Positions 51,413-60,544 of a stretch of 64,000 nt of DNA are shown piece by piece (position 1 is the stretch's first letter; each line of letters starts with the position of its first letter). The DNA lies in contig CAZPQN010000003.1 of the NCBI GenBank assembly GCA_964588795.1, forward strand, positions 1-64,000. The letters are read 5' to 3'. The position numbers were made by a program, and so were the translations under genes. The DNA is from CAZPQN01 sp964588795. GTDB taxonomy: Bacteria > Fidelibacterota > UBA2242. Under the pieces are notes generated by a model, which saw only the letters and a list, made by a program, of their open reading frames with translations, was not told the origin of the DNA and searched no databases.

Positions 51413-52489
51413 ATGTCCAAAAAGTTATTCATACCCGGGCCGGTCGATGTTCGCCCCGCGGTTTTACAGGCCATGAGCACACCGATGATCGGCCACCGCA
51501 GTAAAGATGCCTCCGCGCTTCAGCGACGCATCTCCGACAAACTCCGCAAAGTTTTTTTCACCGCAAATCCCATCTTGTTATCTACTTCTTCCGGCACGGG
51601 ATTGATGGAAGGTTCCATCCGTTCCTGCACCGCCAAACGCGCGGTCGTTTTCTCGGTCGGTGCCTTCGGCGATCGATGGGCGGGACTGGCGAAATCCAAC
51701 AACGTTCCGCATGACTTGGTCCGCGCTGAAAATGGTCAACCCACTCTGCCGGATATAGTTGATCAGTACCTTTCTTCCGGAAAATACGACGTCTTTACTA
51801 TTACCCATAACGAGACTTCGACGGGCATTATGAATCCGGTCGCGGCGATCGCGGAAATTCGTCAGAAATATCCCGACATCCTCTGGTTGGTGGATACGGT
51901 TTCATCTATGGGTGGAACACGCATCGAGGTGGACGAACTCGGCATTGACGTTTGTATCACTTCGACCCAGAAATGCCTTGGCCTGCCACCCGGGTTGTCC
52001 ATCGCTTCTGTCAGTCAACGCGCACTCGAACATGCCCGTACCGTCTCCTTCCGCGGTTCCTATTTAGACATCGTCGAGCTCTATGACTACCTGGTTAAAA
52101 AGGATTACCAATATCCCTCCACTCCATCGCTGGCCCACATGTTCGCGCTCGATCAGCAGCTCGATTACATTCTCGAGGTCGAGGGACTTGAAAATCGGTT
52201 TGCGCGTCACCTTGAAATGGCACTGCTGACTCGTCAGTGGGCTAAGGAAAACTTCGCTCTTTTCGCCGCTCCCGGTTATGAATCCGTCACCCTCACGACC
52301 ATAAAAAACACCAAAGGTATTTCGATCGCCGATCTCAACAAGAAAATCGGCGAGCAGGGCTATCAGATTTCCAACGGCTACGGTGACCTGAAAGAAAAAA
52401 CCTTCCGCATCGCGCATATGGCCGACCGGACGATCGAGGAAATGCAGGCGCTATTTAAAGTGCTCAATGAGACCATCGCTAAAATGTAA
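51413..52489 (+). CDS. Class V aminotransferase (serine-pyruvate/alanine-glyoxylate type), likely acting as phosphoserine aminotransferase
   Basis: The 358-residue fold-type I PLP enzyme shows FIPGPVDVRPAVLQAM, PMIGHRSKDA, the cofactor loop STSSGTGLMEGSI and the PLP lysine K187 in TSTQKCLGLPPG. The family contains alanine-glyoxylate and serine-pyruvate aminotransferases. Enzymes of this branch replace the standard SerC in several anaerobes. The adjacent serA, 15 bp downstream, supports phosphoserine synthesis from 3-phosphohydroxypyruvate. A strong SD (GGAGGTGA) precedes the ATG. Confidence 0.85.
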   Translation: MSKKLFIPGPVDVRPAVLQAMSTPMIGHRSKDASALQRRISDKLRKVFFTANPILLSTSSGTGLMEGSIRSCTAKRAVVFSVGAFGDRWAGLAKSNNVPHDLVRAENGQPTLPDIVDQYLSSGKYDVFTITHNETSTGIMNPVAAIAEIRQKYPDILWLVDTVSSMGGTRIEVDELGIDVCITSTQKCLGLPPGLSIASVSQRALEHARTVSFRGSYLDIVELYDYLVKKDYQYPSTPSLAHMFALDQQLDYILEVEGLENRFARHLEMALLTRQWAKENFALFAAPGYESVTLTTIKNTKGISIADLNKKIGEQGYQISNGYGDLKEKTFRIAHMADRTIEEMQALFKVLNETIAKM

Positions 52490-52504
52490 CCGCGAGAGGA
52501 ACCT

Positions 52505-53401
52505 ATGAAAATCCTGATTACTGACGGACTGAGCAAAGAAGGCCAGGCAATCCTGCGCCAAGCTGGAATCGAGTTTGACATCCAATTTTATGAACCTGCC
52601 GAATTACTGAAGGTCATTCCCGAATATGACGGTATTTTAGTCCGTTCCGCCACTAACGTCCCGCGGGAAGTCATTGACGCCGGTAAAAAACTCAAGGTCA
52701 TTGCGCGCGGCGGAGCCGGTATTGACAACATCGATCATAAATACGCCAAATCCATCGGAATTCCGGTTTTGAACACGCCGGCGGCTAATTCGCACTCCGT
52801 CGCCGAGCTGGTTTTCGCCCACCTGTTCGCCTTGGCGCGGTTCATACCCCAGGCCAATATTACCATGCGCGAGGGCAAGTGGGAGAAAAAAGCCTATGCC
52901 AAAGGCCTCGAGCTCGCCGGGAAGATCCTGGGCATTGTCGGTTTTGGCAAAATCGGTCAGATCGTCGCCAGGCTTGCCCATGGACTGGGAATGCAGGTAA
53001 TCGTCTATGACATTGCCGAAACTAAAACTGATTTACCTATCCGGATGGTCAGTTTCCCGGACCTGCTGAAAAATTCCGACTTCATCACCCTGCACGTTCC
53101 CAAGCAGGCCCAGCCGCTGATTGGAGTCAGCGAAATCGAAATGATGAAACCCGGCGTTTTCATCATCAACTGCGCCCGCGGCAATGTCGTCGACGAAAAA
53201 GCTTTACTGAAAGGATTAAAATCCGGAAAGATCGGCGGCGCGGGATTGGACGTATATGCCGAGGAACCTACCCAAAACCTCGAACTGGTACGTCATCCCC
53301 GGGTTTCGGTCACGCCCCATACCGGAGCCAGCACGATTGAAGCGCAGGAGCGCGTCGGGGTAGAAATCGCGACCAAAATAGTCACAACTTTGACCGCGTG
53401 A
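52505..53401 (+). CDS. serA: D-3-phosphoglycerate dehydrogenase, short form without ACT domain
   Basis: The 298-residue NAD-dependent D-2-hydroxyacid dehydrogenase makes the first step of serine synthesis. It has the substrate-domain RGGAGIDNID, the NAD-binding GIVGFGKIGQIVARLA, the arginine in NCARGNVVDEKAL, the glutamate of DVYAEEP and the catalytic histidine in VTPHTGAST. It ends right after the catalytic domain, so it lacks the ASB and ACT regulatory domains of E. coli-type SerA and should not be inhibited by serine through ACT. It sits between the aminotransferase and DUF1015 genes. Confidence 0.92.
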   Translation: MKILITDGLSKEGQAILRQAGIEFDIQFYEPAELLKVIPEYDGILVRSATNVPREVIDAGKKLKVIARGGAGIDNIDHKYAKSIGIPVLNTPAANSHSVAELVFAHLFALARFIPQANITMREGKWEKKAYAKGLELAGKILGIVGFGKIGQIVARLAHGLGMQVIVYDIAETKTDLPIRMVSFPDLLKNSDFITLHVPKQAQPLIGVSEIEMMKPGVFIINCARGNVVDEKALLKGLKSGKIGGAGLDVYAEEPTQNLELVRHPRVSVTPHTGASTIEAQERVGVEIATKIVTTLTA

Positions 53402-53466
53402 TAAACGGCGCGGCTGACTCATCTCTGTAGAAATAATTTACATGGCAAGTTTACGTAGGGTTACGC

Positions 53467-54717
53467 ATGGTAAAAATAAAAGCCTTTAAAGGGCTCCGGC
53501 CCCGGCCAGAGTTGGCGGTCAGGATCGCCTCACTGCCGTATGATGTAATTGACTCCGACGAAGCTCGACAGGCAGCGGTGGGGAATCCTTATTCCTATCT
53601 GCACGTGGTAAAATCCGAAATCGATCTGGCTCCCGAAGTCGATCATTACGCTGAAAAAGTCTACCTAAAAGCCGCTGAAAATCTGCAACAGATGTGGGCC
53701 CGGGGCTGGTTACTCCAAGACGGTCAACCGTCATTCTACATCTACCGCCAGCGGATGGATCAGCACGTCCAGACCGGTCTGGTAGTGACTGCCCACATTC
53801 AAGATTATCTGGATCAGAAAATCCGCATCCATGAATTAACGCGTGCCAAAAAAGAGCAGGACCGTATCAACCACGTCCGTTATACTCAGGCCAACACGGA
53901 GCCAGTGTTTCTAACCTATCCCGCCCGCAAAGAAATTGATACGATCATCAACGACTTTTGTACAAGCCAGCCGCCGGTCTACCATTTCCTTGCTGATGAT
54001 AAAATTCAGCATACCGTCTGGATCATCGATAATCAGGCGTTAATTCTTGAACTAATCGCATTATTTGAACAGATTCCCTATGCTTACGTTGCGGATGGAC
54101 ATCATCGCACGAAATCGGCGGTCATGGTCGGCGAACAACTGCGGCAGGAAAATGTCAAACATACCGGTTCCGAGGAGTACAACTGGTTTTTAGCCGTGTA
54201 TTTCCCGCATGACCAGCTCCAAATCCTGCCCTATAATCGGGTAGTCAAAGACCTGCATGGTTTAACTTCAGCGGAGTTCCTGCATAAGGTCGCGGAGAAA
54301 TTCAAAATCCAACCCGCCGCTGACCGCAAACAGGCTGAACCACAACGGAAACATCAATTCGGTCTGTATCTGGACCACAAATGGTATGCAATGGAAGCCC
54401 GAACCGGGACTTTCAACACCGACAATCCGGAAGCCGCACTGGACGTGGCTATTCTGCAAGCCAATCTGCTCGCCCCGGTTTTGAACATTGGCGATCCGCG
54501 TACCGATGAAAGAATTGACTTTGTGGGGGGAATACGCGGTCTGGCCGAACTGGAACGGCGGGTCAATTCCGGTGAAATGGCAATCGCTTTTGCCCTTTAT
54601 CCTACGCAAATTGACCAGTTATTCGCGATTGCCGACGCGGGTAAGATCATGCCGCCCAAATCCACCTGGTTCGAACCTAAACTCCGGAGTGGATTGATCA
54701 TTCATCTGCTGAAATAA
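53467..54717 (+). CDS. DUF1015 family protein, possible ParB/SerK-like kinase
   Basis: The 416-residue soluble protein begins KAFKGLRPRPELAVRIASLPYDVIDSDEAR, the start typical of DUF1015. It carries D210-G211-H212-H213-R214 in VADGHHRTKSA. That motif and the N-terminal strand order recall the ParB/Srx-fold serine kinases (SerK, SbnI), where a D-G-x-x-R box binds nucleotide. DUF1015 genes often follow serA in anaerobes. A link to phosphoserine, for example as a free-serine kinase or a regulator, is plausible but not shown. It starts 65 bp after serA, which has no visible terminator. Confidence 0.8.
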   Translation: MVKIKAFKGLRPRPELAVRIASLPYDVIDSDEARQAAVGNPYSYLHVVKSEIDLAPEVDHYAEKVYLKAAENLQQMWARGWLLQDGQPSFYIYRQRMDQHVQTGLVVTAHIQDYLDQKIRIHELTRAKKEQDRINHVRYTQANTEPVFLTYPARKEIDTIINDFCTSQPPVYHFLADDKIQHTVWIIDNQALILELIALFEQIPYAYVADGHHRTKSAVMVGEQLRQENVKHTGSEEYNWFLAVYFPHDQLQILPYNRVVKDLHGLTSAEFLHKVAEKFKIQPAADRKQAEPQRKHQFGLYLDHKWYAMEARTGTFNTDNPEAALDVAILQANLLAPVLNIGDPRTDERIDFVGGIRGLAELERRVNSGEMAIAFALYPTQIDQLFAIADAGKIMPPKSTWFEPKLRSGLIIHLLK

Positions 54718-54772
54718 ACTTCCCACGGGTGAGATAGTACCCTGATAACGCGTTTTTTCGTATATTAACAAC

Positions 54773-56437
54773 ATGAAAAGACGTGATTTCCTCAAATCAG
54801 CGACGCTTGCGGGGGCGGGCTTGCTAATAGGTTGTTATTCCCGCAACCGGTTCGATATAATCATCCGCAACGGGCAGGTATTCGATGGGCTCGGACATCC
54901 TGCCCGGCGACTTGATCTCGGGCTCAGAGGCAATCAGATCGTCGCCCTGGCTGACCTCAGCCAGGCCTCGGCTGATTTGACGATCGATGCCTCCGGTTTA
55001 GTGGTCGCTCCCGGCTTTATTGATTGCCACTCGCACACCGACATCGAATTGCTAGTCAATCCCCGTGCCGAAAGTAAAATCCATCAGGGTATCACGACCG
55101 AAATATCGGGAAATTGTGGCGATTCACCTTTCCCATTGAACGAAAATGATTTCCGCGAATACCAGCGCCGGATACGTGAACAATACGGAATCGAAGTCGG
55201 TTGGCGGGATGCACGGGCTTTTTTCAGAGCGATTCAGCGCGCCCGTCCGGCCTTCAATTACGCCTCATTTACCGGGCACGGTGCCCTACGCGCCATGGTT
55301 GTCGGCAAAAACGATGTCCCCCCTGCATCAGTCCAGATCCGGCAGATGCAACAAATCCTGGCGGAGACTTTGGAAATGGGCAGTCTGGGACTATCTACGG
55401 GCCTGGAATATGCCCCGGGCAGTTACGCCAAAACCGACGAACTTATCGCCCTGTGTCAGACGGTTGCGCGGTACAACGGGGTTTACGCCACGCATATGCG
55501 CAATGAAGATGACCGCGTCGAAGAAGCAGTCGCCGAAGCCCTGCAGATCTGTCGGGCAGCCAGCGTATCCCTGGAAATTTCACACCTGAAAGCCTGCAAC
55601 CAATCCAACTGGTACAAGGAACCACGCCTGTTAGATATGCTAACCAAGGCCGCCGAGAGTGGCTTACCAGTCCAGGCTGACCGCTATCCCTACAACGCCT
55701 GGAGCACCGGATTGACCGCCTTTTTACCGCTCTGGGCGCGGCAGGGCGAACGCGAAGAGGTTTTAGCCCGCCTGAAAGACCGGACGCTGGAGGCAGAAAT
55801 CCGTCAGTATATCGAAGCCCGCGGCCAACGCATCGGCGGCTGGGATAAAGTCGTAATCAGCGATTGCTTTACTGCTAAAAACAGCCATTATGAAGGTCAG
55901 TCCATCGCCCAGGCTTGCAGACAGAGTGGTCAATCACCCTTTACATTCATCCGTGATTTATTGCTCGTGGAAGAAAACCGGGTGGGAGTCATTGGCTTTG
56001 CCATGAGCGAAGAAAACCTGAAGCAGACACTTGCCCATCCGCTGGTGACTATTGGTTCCGATGGTAGTGCCGTCGCACCTTACGGCAAATTATCCGAAGG
56101 CAAACCACATCCGCGTCACTATGGAACGTTTCCCCGGGTACTCGGTAAATACTGTCGGGAAGAACAGATCTTCGATTTAGCGACGGCCATTCACAAGATG
56201 ACGGCGCAACCAGCTCAAAAACTGGGTCTGAAGCAGCGCGGCTGTCTGGAAGTTGGCTATTACGCTGACGTCGTCATATTCAATCCGCAGACCATAATTG
56301 ATCGGGCGACTTTTGCCGATCCTCATCAATATCCAGCGGGCATCGAATATGTCTTCGTTAATGGTCAGCTGGTCATCGAACACGGTCAGCACACCGGACG
56401 GTGCCCAGGCGAGATTTTAAGATCACAGCGATCTTAA
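54773..56437 (+). CDS. N-acyl-D-amino-acid deacylase (D-aminoacylase), Tat-exported lipoprotein
   Basis: This 554-residue amidohydrolase-superfamily enzyme removes acyl groups from N-acyl-D-amino acids. The N-terminus has a twin-arginine motif (KRRDFLK) and a lipobox with C21 (LLIGC), so it should be folded in the cytoplasm, exported by Tat and lipid-anchored. Family blocks are FIDCHSHTDIELLVNPRAESKIHQGITTEISGNCG, GLSTGLEYAPG, YATHMRNEDDRVEEAV, ISHLKACN, IGSDGSAVAPYG and the C-terminal GLKQRGCLEVGYYADVVIF. It could salvage D-amino acids from peptidoglycan. It lies alone upstream of cytochrome c genes. Confidence 0.92.
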   Translation: MKRRDFLKSATLAGAGLLIGCYSRNRFDIIIRNGQVFDGLGHPARRLDLGLRGNQIVALADLSQASADLTIDASGLVVAPGFIDCHSHTDIELLVNPRAESKIHQGITTEISGNCGDSPFPLNENDFREYQRRIREQYGIEVGWRDARAFFRAIQRARPAFNYASFTGHGALRAMVVGKNDVPPASVQIRQMQQILAETLEMGSLGLSTGLEYAPGSYAKTDELIALCQTVARYNGVYATHMRNEDDRVEEAVAEALQICRAASVSLEISHLKACNQSNWYKEPRLLDMLTKAAESGLPVQADRYPYNAWSTGLTAFLPLWARQGEREEVLARLKDRTLEAEIRQYIEARGQRIGGWDKVVISDCFTAKNSHYEGQSIAQACRQSGQSPFTFIRDLLLVEENRVGVIGFAMSEENLKQTLAHPLVTIGSDGSAVAPYGKLSEGKPHPRHYGTFPRVLGKYCREEQIFDLATAIHKMTAQPAQKLGLKQRGCLEVGYYADVVIFNPQTIIDRATFADPHQYPAGIEYVFVNGQLVIEHGQHTGRCPGEILRSQRS

Positions 56438-56458
56438 TCTTGAATAAAGGAAACCCAA

Positions 56459-57328
56459 TTGCATAAAATATTCCTGCGAATTTTTCAAGTAGTCGTAATT
56501 CTGCTGATCCTGGGCTTGGCAAGCAGTACGTTTCTGCCGCCAAGTTCCCACTGCCCGGATTGCCCGCCGGCGCTTCGTTTGCTACTGCCTGATCGTTTTT
56601 ATGATTCTCCTCTGCATGCCAGCCTGTGGCTTGTGCTTGCGGTAAGCATGATCATAGCGGTGATTTTCCGGGGCCTCCGCACTGCTTCCCAGAAGATTCT
56701 GCACCTTTTGTTGGCGCTGATTTTTTTAACGATTTTCTTCGAAAAAAGCACGAACCGCCGGTTTTTTATGACCATCAAAGAGGGACAGGCTGTGAACTTA
56801 TCCGATGTTATCCATTCCAGCACGCCAGAATATAATTTGCAGTTGCGGCTCCTGCGTTTTGAGCTCGAACGCCACCCCGACGGCCTGCGTCCCAAAGCCT
56901 TCAACAGTCATCTGCTAATCGAAGGACACAAGCCCGCAACCGTTTCGATCAACCGCCCACTGGCAATCGGACGTTACCGGCTCTATCAAAATGCCTATCA
57001 TGAAGTTCCGACCTTCAAATTCCTGGTTGCAGAAGATACCCTGATTGCCGCAGTAGGTGATACTGTCAAGTGGAATGAACACCGGATTTGGTTCGATAAT
57101 TACGACCTCCATGAGCCGAGTCTGCGGGTGTATTGGGATGGCATTCCCAACCATGTTTCACTCAGTGGGGAATTTACGGCAGACCGAATGCGCATCCGCG
57201 TAACGCCGGGGCCATTTATTTATGCCAGTATCATTGAGGTTGTCGAAGTCGCCGGGACTGCTTTTCTACTCTTTGTCAGCTTGTTGTATCTGGTTGCACT
57301 GGTCAATGTATTCTGGTGGAATCGCTGA
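56459..57328 (+). CDS. resB: ResB-like cytochrome c maturation protein (system II)
   Basis: The 289-residue membrane protein has TM helices at the N-terminus (VVVILLILGLASSTF), two more near 58-97 and one near the C-terminus (VAGTAFLLFVSLLYLVALVNVFWW), with a periplasmic region between. The periplasmic part contains QAVNLSDVIH and IGRYRLYQNAYHE, as in the ResB family, but the protein is short (ResB is often over 400). The gene starts at a TTG (56459-56461) with AAAGGAAA upstream. The CcsA-type gene follows after 15 bp. Together they deliver heme and attach it to apocytochrome c outside the membrane. Confidence 0.85.
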   Translation: MHKIFLRIFQVVVILLILGLASSTFLPPSSHCPDCPPALRLLLPDRFYDSPLHASLWLVLAVSMIIAVIFRGLRTASQKILHLLLALIFLTIFFEKSTNRRFFMTIKEGQAVNLSDVIHSSTPEYNLQLRLLRFELERHPDGLRPKAFNSHLLIEGHKPATVSINRPLAIGRYRLYQNAYHEVPTFKFLVAEDTLIAAVGDTVKWNEHRIWFDNYDLHEPSLRVYWDGIPNHVSLSGEFTADRMRIRVTPGPFIYASIIEVVEVAGTAFLLFVSLLYLVALVNVFWWNR

Positions 57329-57343
57329 AGTAAGGTTATTGTT

Positions 57344-58108
57344 ATGGAAAAAATCGGTTTATATACCGCTCTTATTCTATACCTAATCGCGTTCGTGTTG
57401 CTAATTACTCAGAGCCGATGGCGCAGTTGGGGTATAGCGATTTCTCTATCCGTGCTTACTCATATGGGGGCCTTGGTTGTGCGCTCTCTCTCCGCCAACC
57501 ATCCTCCCTTCACCAACCTTTACGAAACCTTACTTTTACTCTCGTTGCTGATTGCTCTGCGGCTTCTTTTCTGGCAGAAGCAAATTGAATCACGATACCG
57601 GTGGCTGGTACTGCTGACAGGCATTATCTGTCTGGGAACTGCATTATTACTACCTGCCCACTTCAGCGTCAGCAGACCGCTCATGCCTGCACTGAATAGT
57701 TTCTGGATGTATATCCATGTACCGGCATATTTTTTCGGATATATGGCATTGATTCTGGCTTTTCTATTTGCGCTGATTTTCCTCGGCACTGGAAAAAACG
57801 AAAGCGCCCCGGAAATCGCCAGTCTGCTGCGCAAACTCCACAACGAGGTCAAAATTGCCTTCCTGTTCCTGAATATCGGTCTGGTGACTGGCGCCTTCTG
57901 GGCTTACTTCAGCTGGGGCAATTACTGGTCCTGGGATCCTAAAGAAGTCTGGGCCTTGATCGATGTCCTCGTTCTGGGAATTTATTTTCATCTGCTCAAG
58001 CCGCGGGGCACCAAAAAGGTGTGGATCGTTTTACTGGCTTTTCTATGTATGCTGTTCACCTACTTTGGCGTCTCCTTCATTCTAAGCGGACTACATTCTT
58101 ATGCTTGA
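57344..58108 (+). CDS. ccsA: CcsA/ResC-type heme-handling cytochrome c assembly protein
   Basis: The 254-residue polytopic protein has about eight hydrophobic segments. The WWD heme motif reads WGNYWSWDPKEVW, beginning at W191. Conserved histidines flank it (NSFWMYIHVPAYFFGY on one side, FILSGLHSY at the C-terminus), and PPFTNLYET precedes it. This is the family signature of CcsA/CcmF/CcmC. With resB just upstream it forms cytochrome c system II. No cytochrome c gene itself lies in the window. Confidence 0.93.
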   Translation: MEKIGLYTALILYLIAFVLLITQSRWRSWGIAISLSVLTHMGALVVRSLSANHPPFTNLYETLLLLSLLIALRLLFWQKQIESRYRWLVLLTGIICLGTALLLPAHFSVSRPLMPALNSFWMYIHVPAYFFGYMALILAFLFALIFLGTGKNESAPEIASLLRKLHNEVKIAFLFLNIGLVTGAFWAYFSWGNYWSWDPKEVWALIDVLVLGIYFHLLKPRGTKKVWIVLLAFLCMLFTYFGVSFILSGLHSYA

Positions 58109-58988
58109 AATGGCTGATTTTTTTCGCGGTCAACCAATTGACGCTATCATCCGGAACCGGACTTCATGGCGTCGGTTCAACGGTCAACCGTTGGCTCCGG
58201 AAATGCGAACCCAGGTTGAAACCTTATTAGCCCCGGAAGCCGGACCATTTGGCAATACCGTGGATATACGATTGGTCACCCGAAAAGCCACCACGGGGTC
58301 CCGACCCGAAAAACTGGGGACTTACGGTTTTATCAGCGGAGCGCGGGAATTTTTAGTCGGCATTGTCCAGCCCACCCGGCCCAATATTTTCGAGGATTTC
58401 GGTTACCTGATGGAAAAAATAATCCTGCAGGCCACGGCTCTCGGGCTGGGCACCTGTTGGTTGGGAGGATCTTTTAATAAATCCGCCTTCGCTCGTGCCG
58501 TTGCATTAAAACCCGATGAATTGATCCCTGCGGTGGTGCCGCTGGGTTACCCGACGCCCAAGCGTGGTCTGAGGGATCGGTTTATCCGCGCGTTGGCCGG
58601 TTCGAAAAACCGCAAACCGTGGGACGAATTATTTTTCGATCACAATCCTCTGAAGCCCTTGAAAAAACACCAGGCGGGTGCGTTTACCCTGCCGATTGAA
58701 ATGGTGCGTCTGGCGCCTTCCGCATCCAATCGTCAACCCTGGCGGATTATATTGTCTGATCATTCCTTTCATTTTTATCTTCAGCGCACTCCGGGGTACA
58801 CGATGCCCTTTAAATCCGATCTACAGAAAGTCGACCTCGGTATCGCGATGTGTCATTTCGAACTGACTGTCCGGAGGCACCACCTGCCCGGAGGCTGGAT
58901 CGTGCAGAAACCTGACCTCACTCTGCCCGATGACTGGATTTATATCGCCACCTGGCGATCTGTTGCTGACAGCCCTACCCGGGATTAA
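58101..58988 (+). CDS. Two-domain nitroreductase-family protein (TM1586-like)
   Basis: The 295-residue FMN-dependent oxidoreductase candidate has IIRNRTSWRRFNGQPL (the basic FMN-binding start), EDFGYLMEKIILQATALGLGTCWLGG and PAVVPLGYPTPKRGLRDR. A second half repeats the theme (VRLAPSASNRQPWRIIL), as in the TM1586 nitroreductase group, where one chain forms both halves of the site. The substrate is unknown. It overlaps the end of ccsA by 8 bp. A second in-frame ATG at 58110 lies just after the ccsA stop and could be the true start. Confidence 0.85.
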   Translation: MLEMADFFRGQPIDAIIRNRTSWRRFNGQPLAPEMRTQVETLLAPEAGPFGNTVDIRLVTRKATTGSRPEKLGTYGFISGAREFLVGIVQPTRPNIFEDFGYLMEKIILQATALGLGTCWLGGSFNKSAFARAVALKPDELIPAVVPLGYPTPKRGLRDRFIRALAGSKNRKPWDELFFDHNPLKPLKKHQAGAFTLPIEMVRLAPSASNRQPWRIILSDHSFHFYLQRTPGYTMPFKSDLQKVDLGIAMCHFELTVRRHHLPGGWIVQKPDLTLPDDWIYIATWRSVADSPTRD

Positions 58989-59119
58989 TGGTCAACCGAA
59001 CTGCCCGATACAGGAGAATCACAACCGGATAACATACTCATGGTTTCAGCTTGCATGACAGATGACCATGACCTAAATTGCATTATTCTATTTGTATAAA
59101 GGGTTACACCGGGAATTCT

Positions 59120-59572
59120 ATGAATCAGAAAAAGATCACCGCCATTCTGGATTTCGCGATCGAGAAAGAATGGGAAGCCGTTAAATTTTACAACCGTCTG
59201 ATCCAGCGCGCCGGCTCATTTGAGATGATGGAAGCTATTCGAGAAATCGAAATGTTCGAGCGGCGGCATGTCGAAAAATTGGAGGTTTTAAAAAAAACTG
59301 GTAAGGAACAACTCGCTATTTCTGCACCTGAGAACCTGCAAATCAGCGAATATCTGACCGCCCCTGCCACCGATGAACTAGCGAGTTACCGTGACATTCT
59401 CCTAACGGCGATGAAGCGGGAAGAAGCGTCGTGGCAGCTTTATGTGCAAATCGCCACCGCATCCGCAGATCCGCAGGTCCAGAAAGTTTTTAAAAAACTT
59501 GCCACTGAAGAGGCCAATCATAAAACTTTCTTCGAGAAAATCTATGATACAGAAGCCCTAAAAGAAAATTAG
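59120..59572 (+). CDS. Ferritin-like/rubrerythrin-type diiron protein
   Basis: The protein has 150 residues from ATG 59120. The frame opens 14 codons earlier, without a better SD. A four-helix bundle carries carboxylate and histidine ligands in the pattern E...ExxH twice: FAIEKEWEAVKFYNRL, REIEMFERRHVEKL, MKREEASWQLYVQIA and ATEEANHKTFFEKIY. There is no rubredoxin domain. Such proteins reduce peroxide or store iron in anaerobes. It lies between the nitroreductase and the MscS channel, with 36 bp to the latter. Confidence 0.88.
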   Translation: MNQKKITAILDFAIEKEWEAVKFYNRLIQRAGSFEMMEAIREIEMFERRHVEKLEVLKKTGKEQLAISAPENLQISEYLTAPATDELASYRDILLTAMKREEASWQLYVQIATASADPQVQKVFKKLATEEANHKTFFEKIYDTEALKEN

Positions 59573-59608
59573 GCCGAAGGAAACGCAACACACCCAAACC
59601 GGTTAATT

Positions 59609-60520
59609 ATGGCATCGCTCTCCTCACTATTAGAAAAATCGCTGGGCATTGCCCCGGCGGTGCAAATTAAAATCATCAATTCTGCAATTGTCGTTCTTCT
59701 GCTAATTCTTCTGCGGATTTTCGTCATTAAAATCGTCTGGCGCAAAACCGAAGATGTCCGTCTGCGGTACATCTGGGGCAAAACACTTTCCTATACCGTC
59801 TCGATTCTCGGTTTGCTTTTATTGAGCAATATCTGGTTTCAGGGTTTGCATAATTTAGGCACTTTTTTCGGATTGCTGTCCGCCGGTCTGGCTCTCACGC
59901 TCAAAGATCCGGTCGTCAACATGGCGGGCTGGCTCTTTATCATCATCAGGCGCCCGTTCACGATCGGCGATCGCGTGCAAGTCGGCAATTTCGCCGGAGA
60001 CGTTATTGACATTCGCGTTTTCCAGTTCACTTTGCTTGAAATCGGCAATTGGGTAAATGCTGAACAGAGCACCGGCAGGATTATTCATATCCCTAATGGG
60101 CAGGTTTTTACTCTCCCGCTGGCGAACTACACGAAGGGTTTTGAGTATATCTGGAGTGAAATTCCGGTGGTCATAACTTTTGAAAGTGATTGGCACAAGG
60201 CTAAAGACATCCTCTTGAATATCGCCAGCATCCATTCGGAACATCTGACCGGTCGGGTCGAAAATAAAGTCCGCGAAGCTAGTAAAAAATTCATGATCGC
60301 TTACACCAAGCTTACTCCGGTCGTCTATACCGCCGTCAAGGAAAATGGCATTCAGCTCACTATCCGGTATATATGTGAGCCACGTAACCGCCGCCCGACC
60401 GACGAATTGATCTGGGAGGATATTCTCGAACAATTTGCCAAGGAAAAGGACATTGATTTTGCCTACCCCACCACCCGATTCTATGATAATCGGACCGAAG
60501 GAAAAAAGGTAACCCGTTAA
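59609..60520 (+). CDS. Small-conductance mechanosensitive channel (MscS family)
   Basis: This 303-residue inner-membrane channel opens on hypo-osmotic shock. Two N-terminal TM helices (INSAIVVLLLILLRIFVI, TVSILGLLLLSNIWF) precede the pore helix region (TFFGLLSAGLALTLKDPVVNMAGWLFI). The beta domain follows (RPFTIGDRVQVGNFAGDVIDIRVFQFTLLEIGN, HIPNGQVFTLPLANYTKG). The C-terminal alpha/beta domain is complete. Translation is probably coupled to the ferritin-like gene. Confidence 0.93.
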   Translation: MASLSSLLEKSLGIAPAVQIKIINSAIVVLLLILLRIFVIKIVWRKTEDVRLRYIWGKTLSYTVSILGLLLLSNIWFQGLHNLGTFFGLLSAGLALTLKDPVVNMAGWLFIIIRRPFTIGDRVQVGNFAGDVIDIRVFQFTLLEIGNWVNAEQSTGRIIHIPNGQVFTLPLANYTKGFEYIWSEIPVVITFESDWHKAKDILLNIASIHSEHLTGRVENKVREASKKFMIAYTKLTPVVYTAVKENGIQLTIRYICEPRNRRPTDELIWEDILEQFAKEKDIDFAYPTTRFYDNRTEGKKVTR

Positions 60521-60544
60521 ATTAATTTTAGGCGAGGATCGAAT

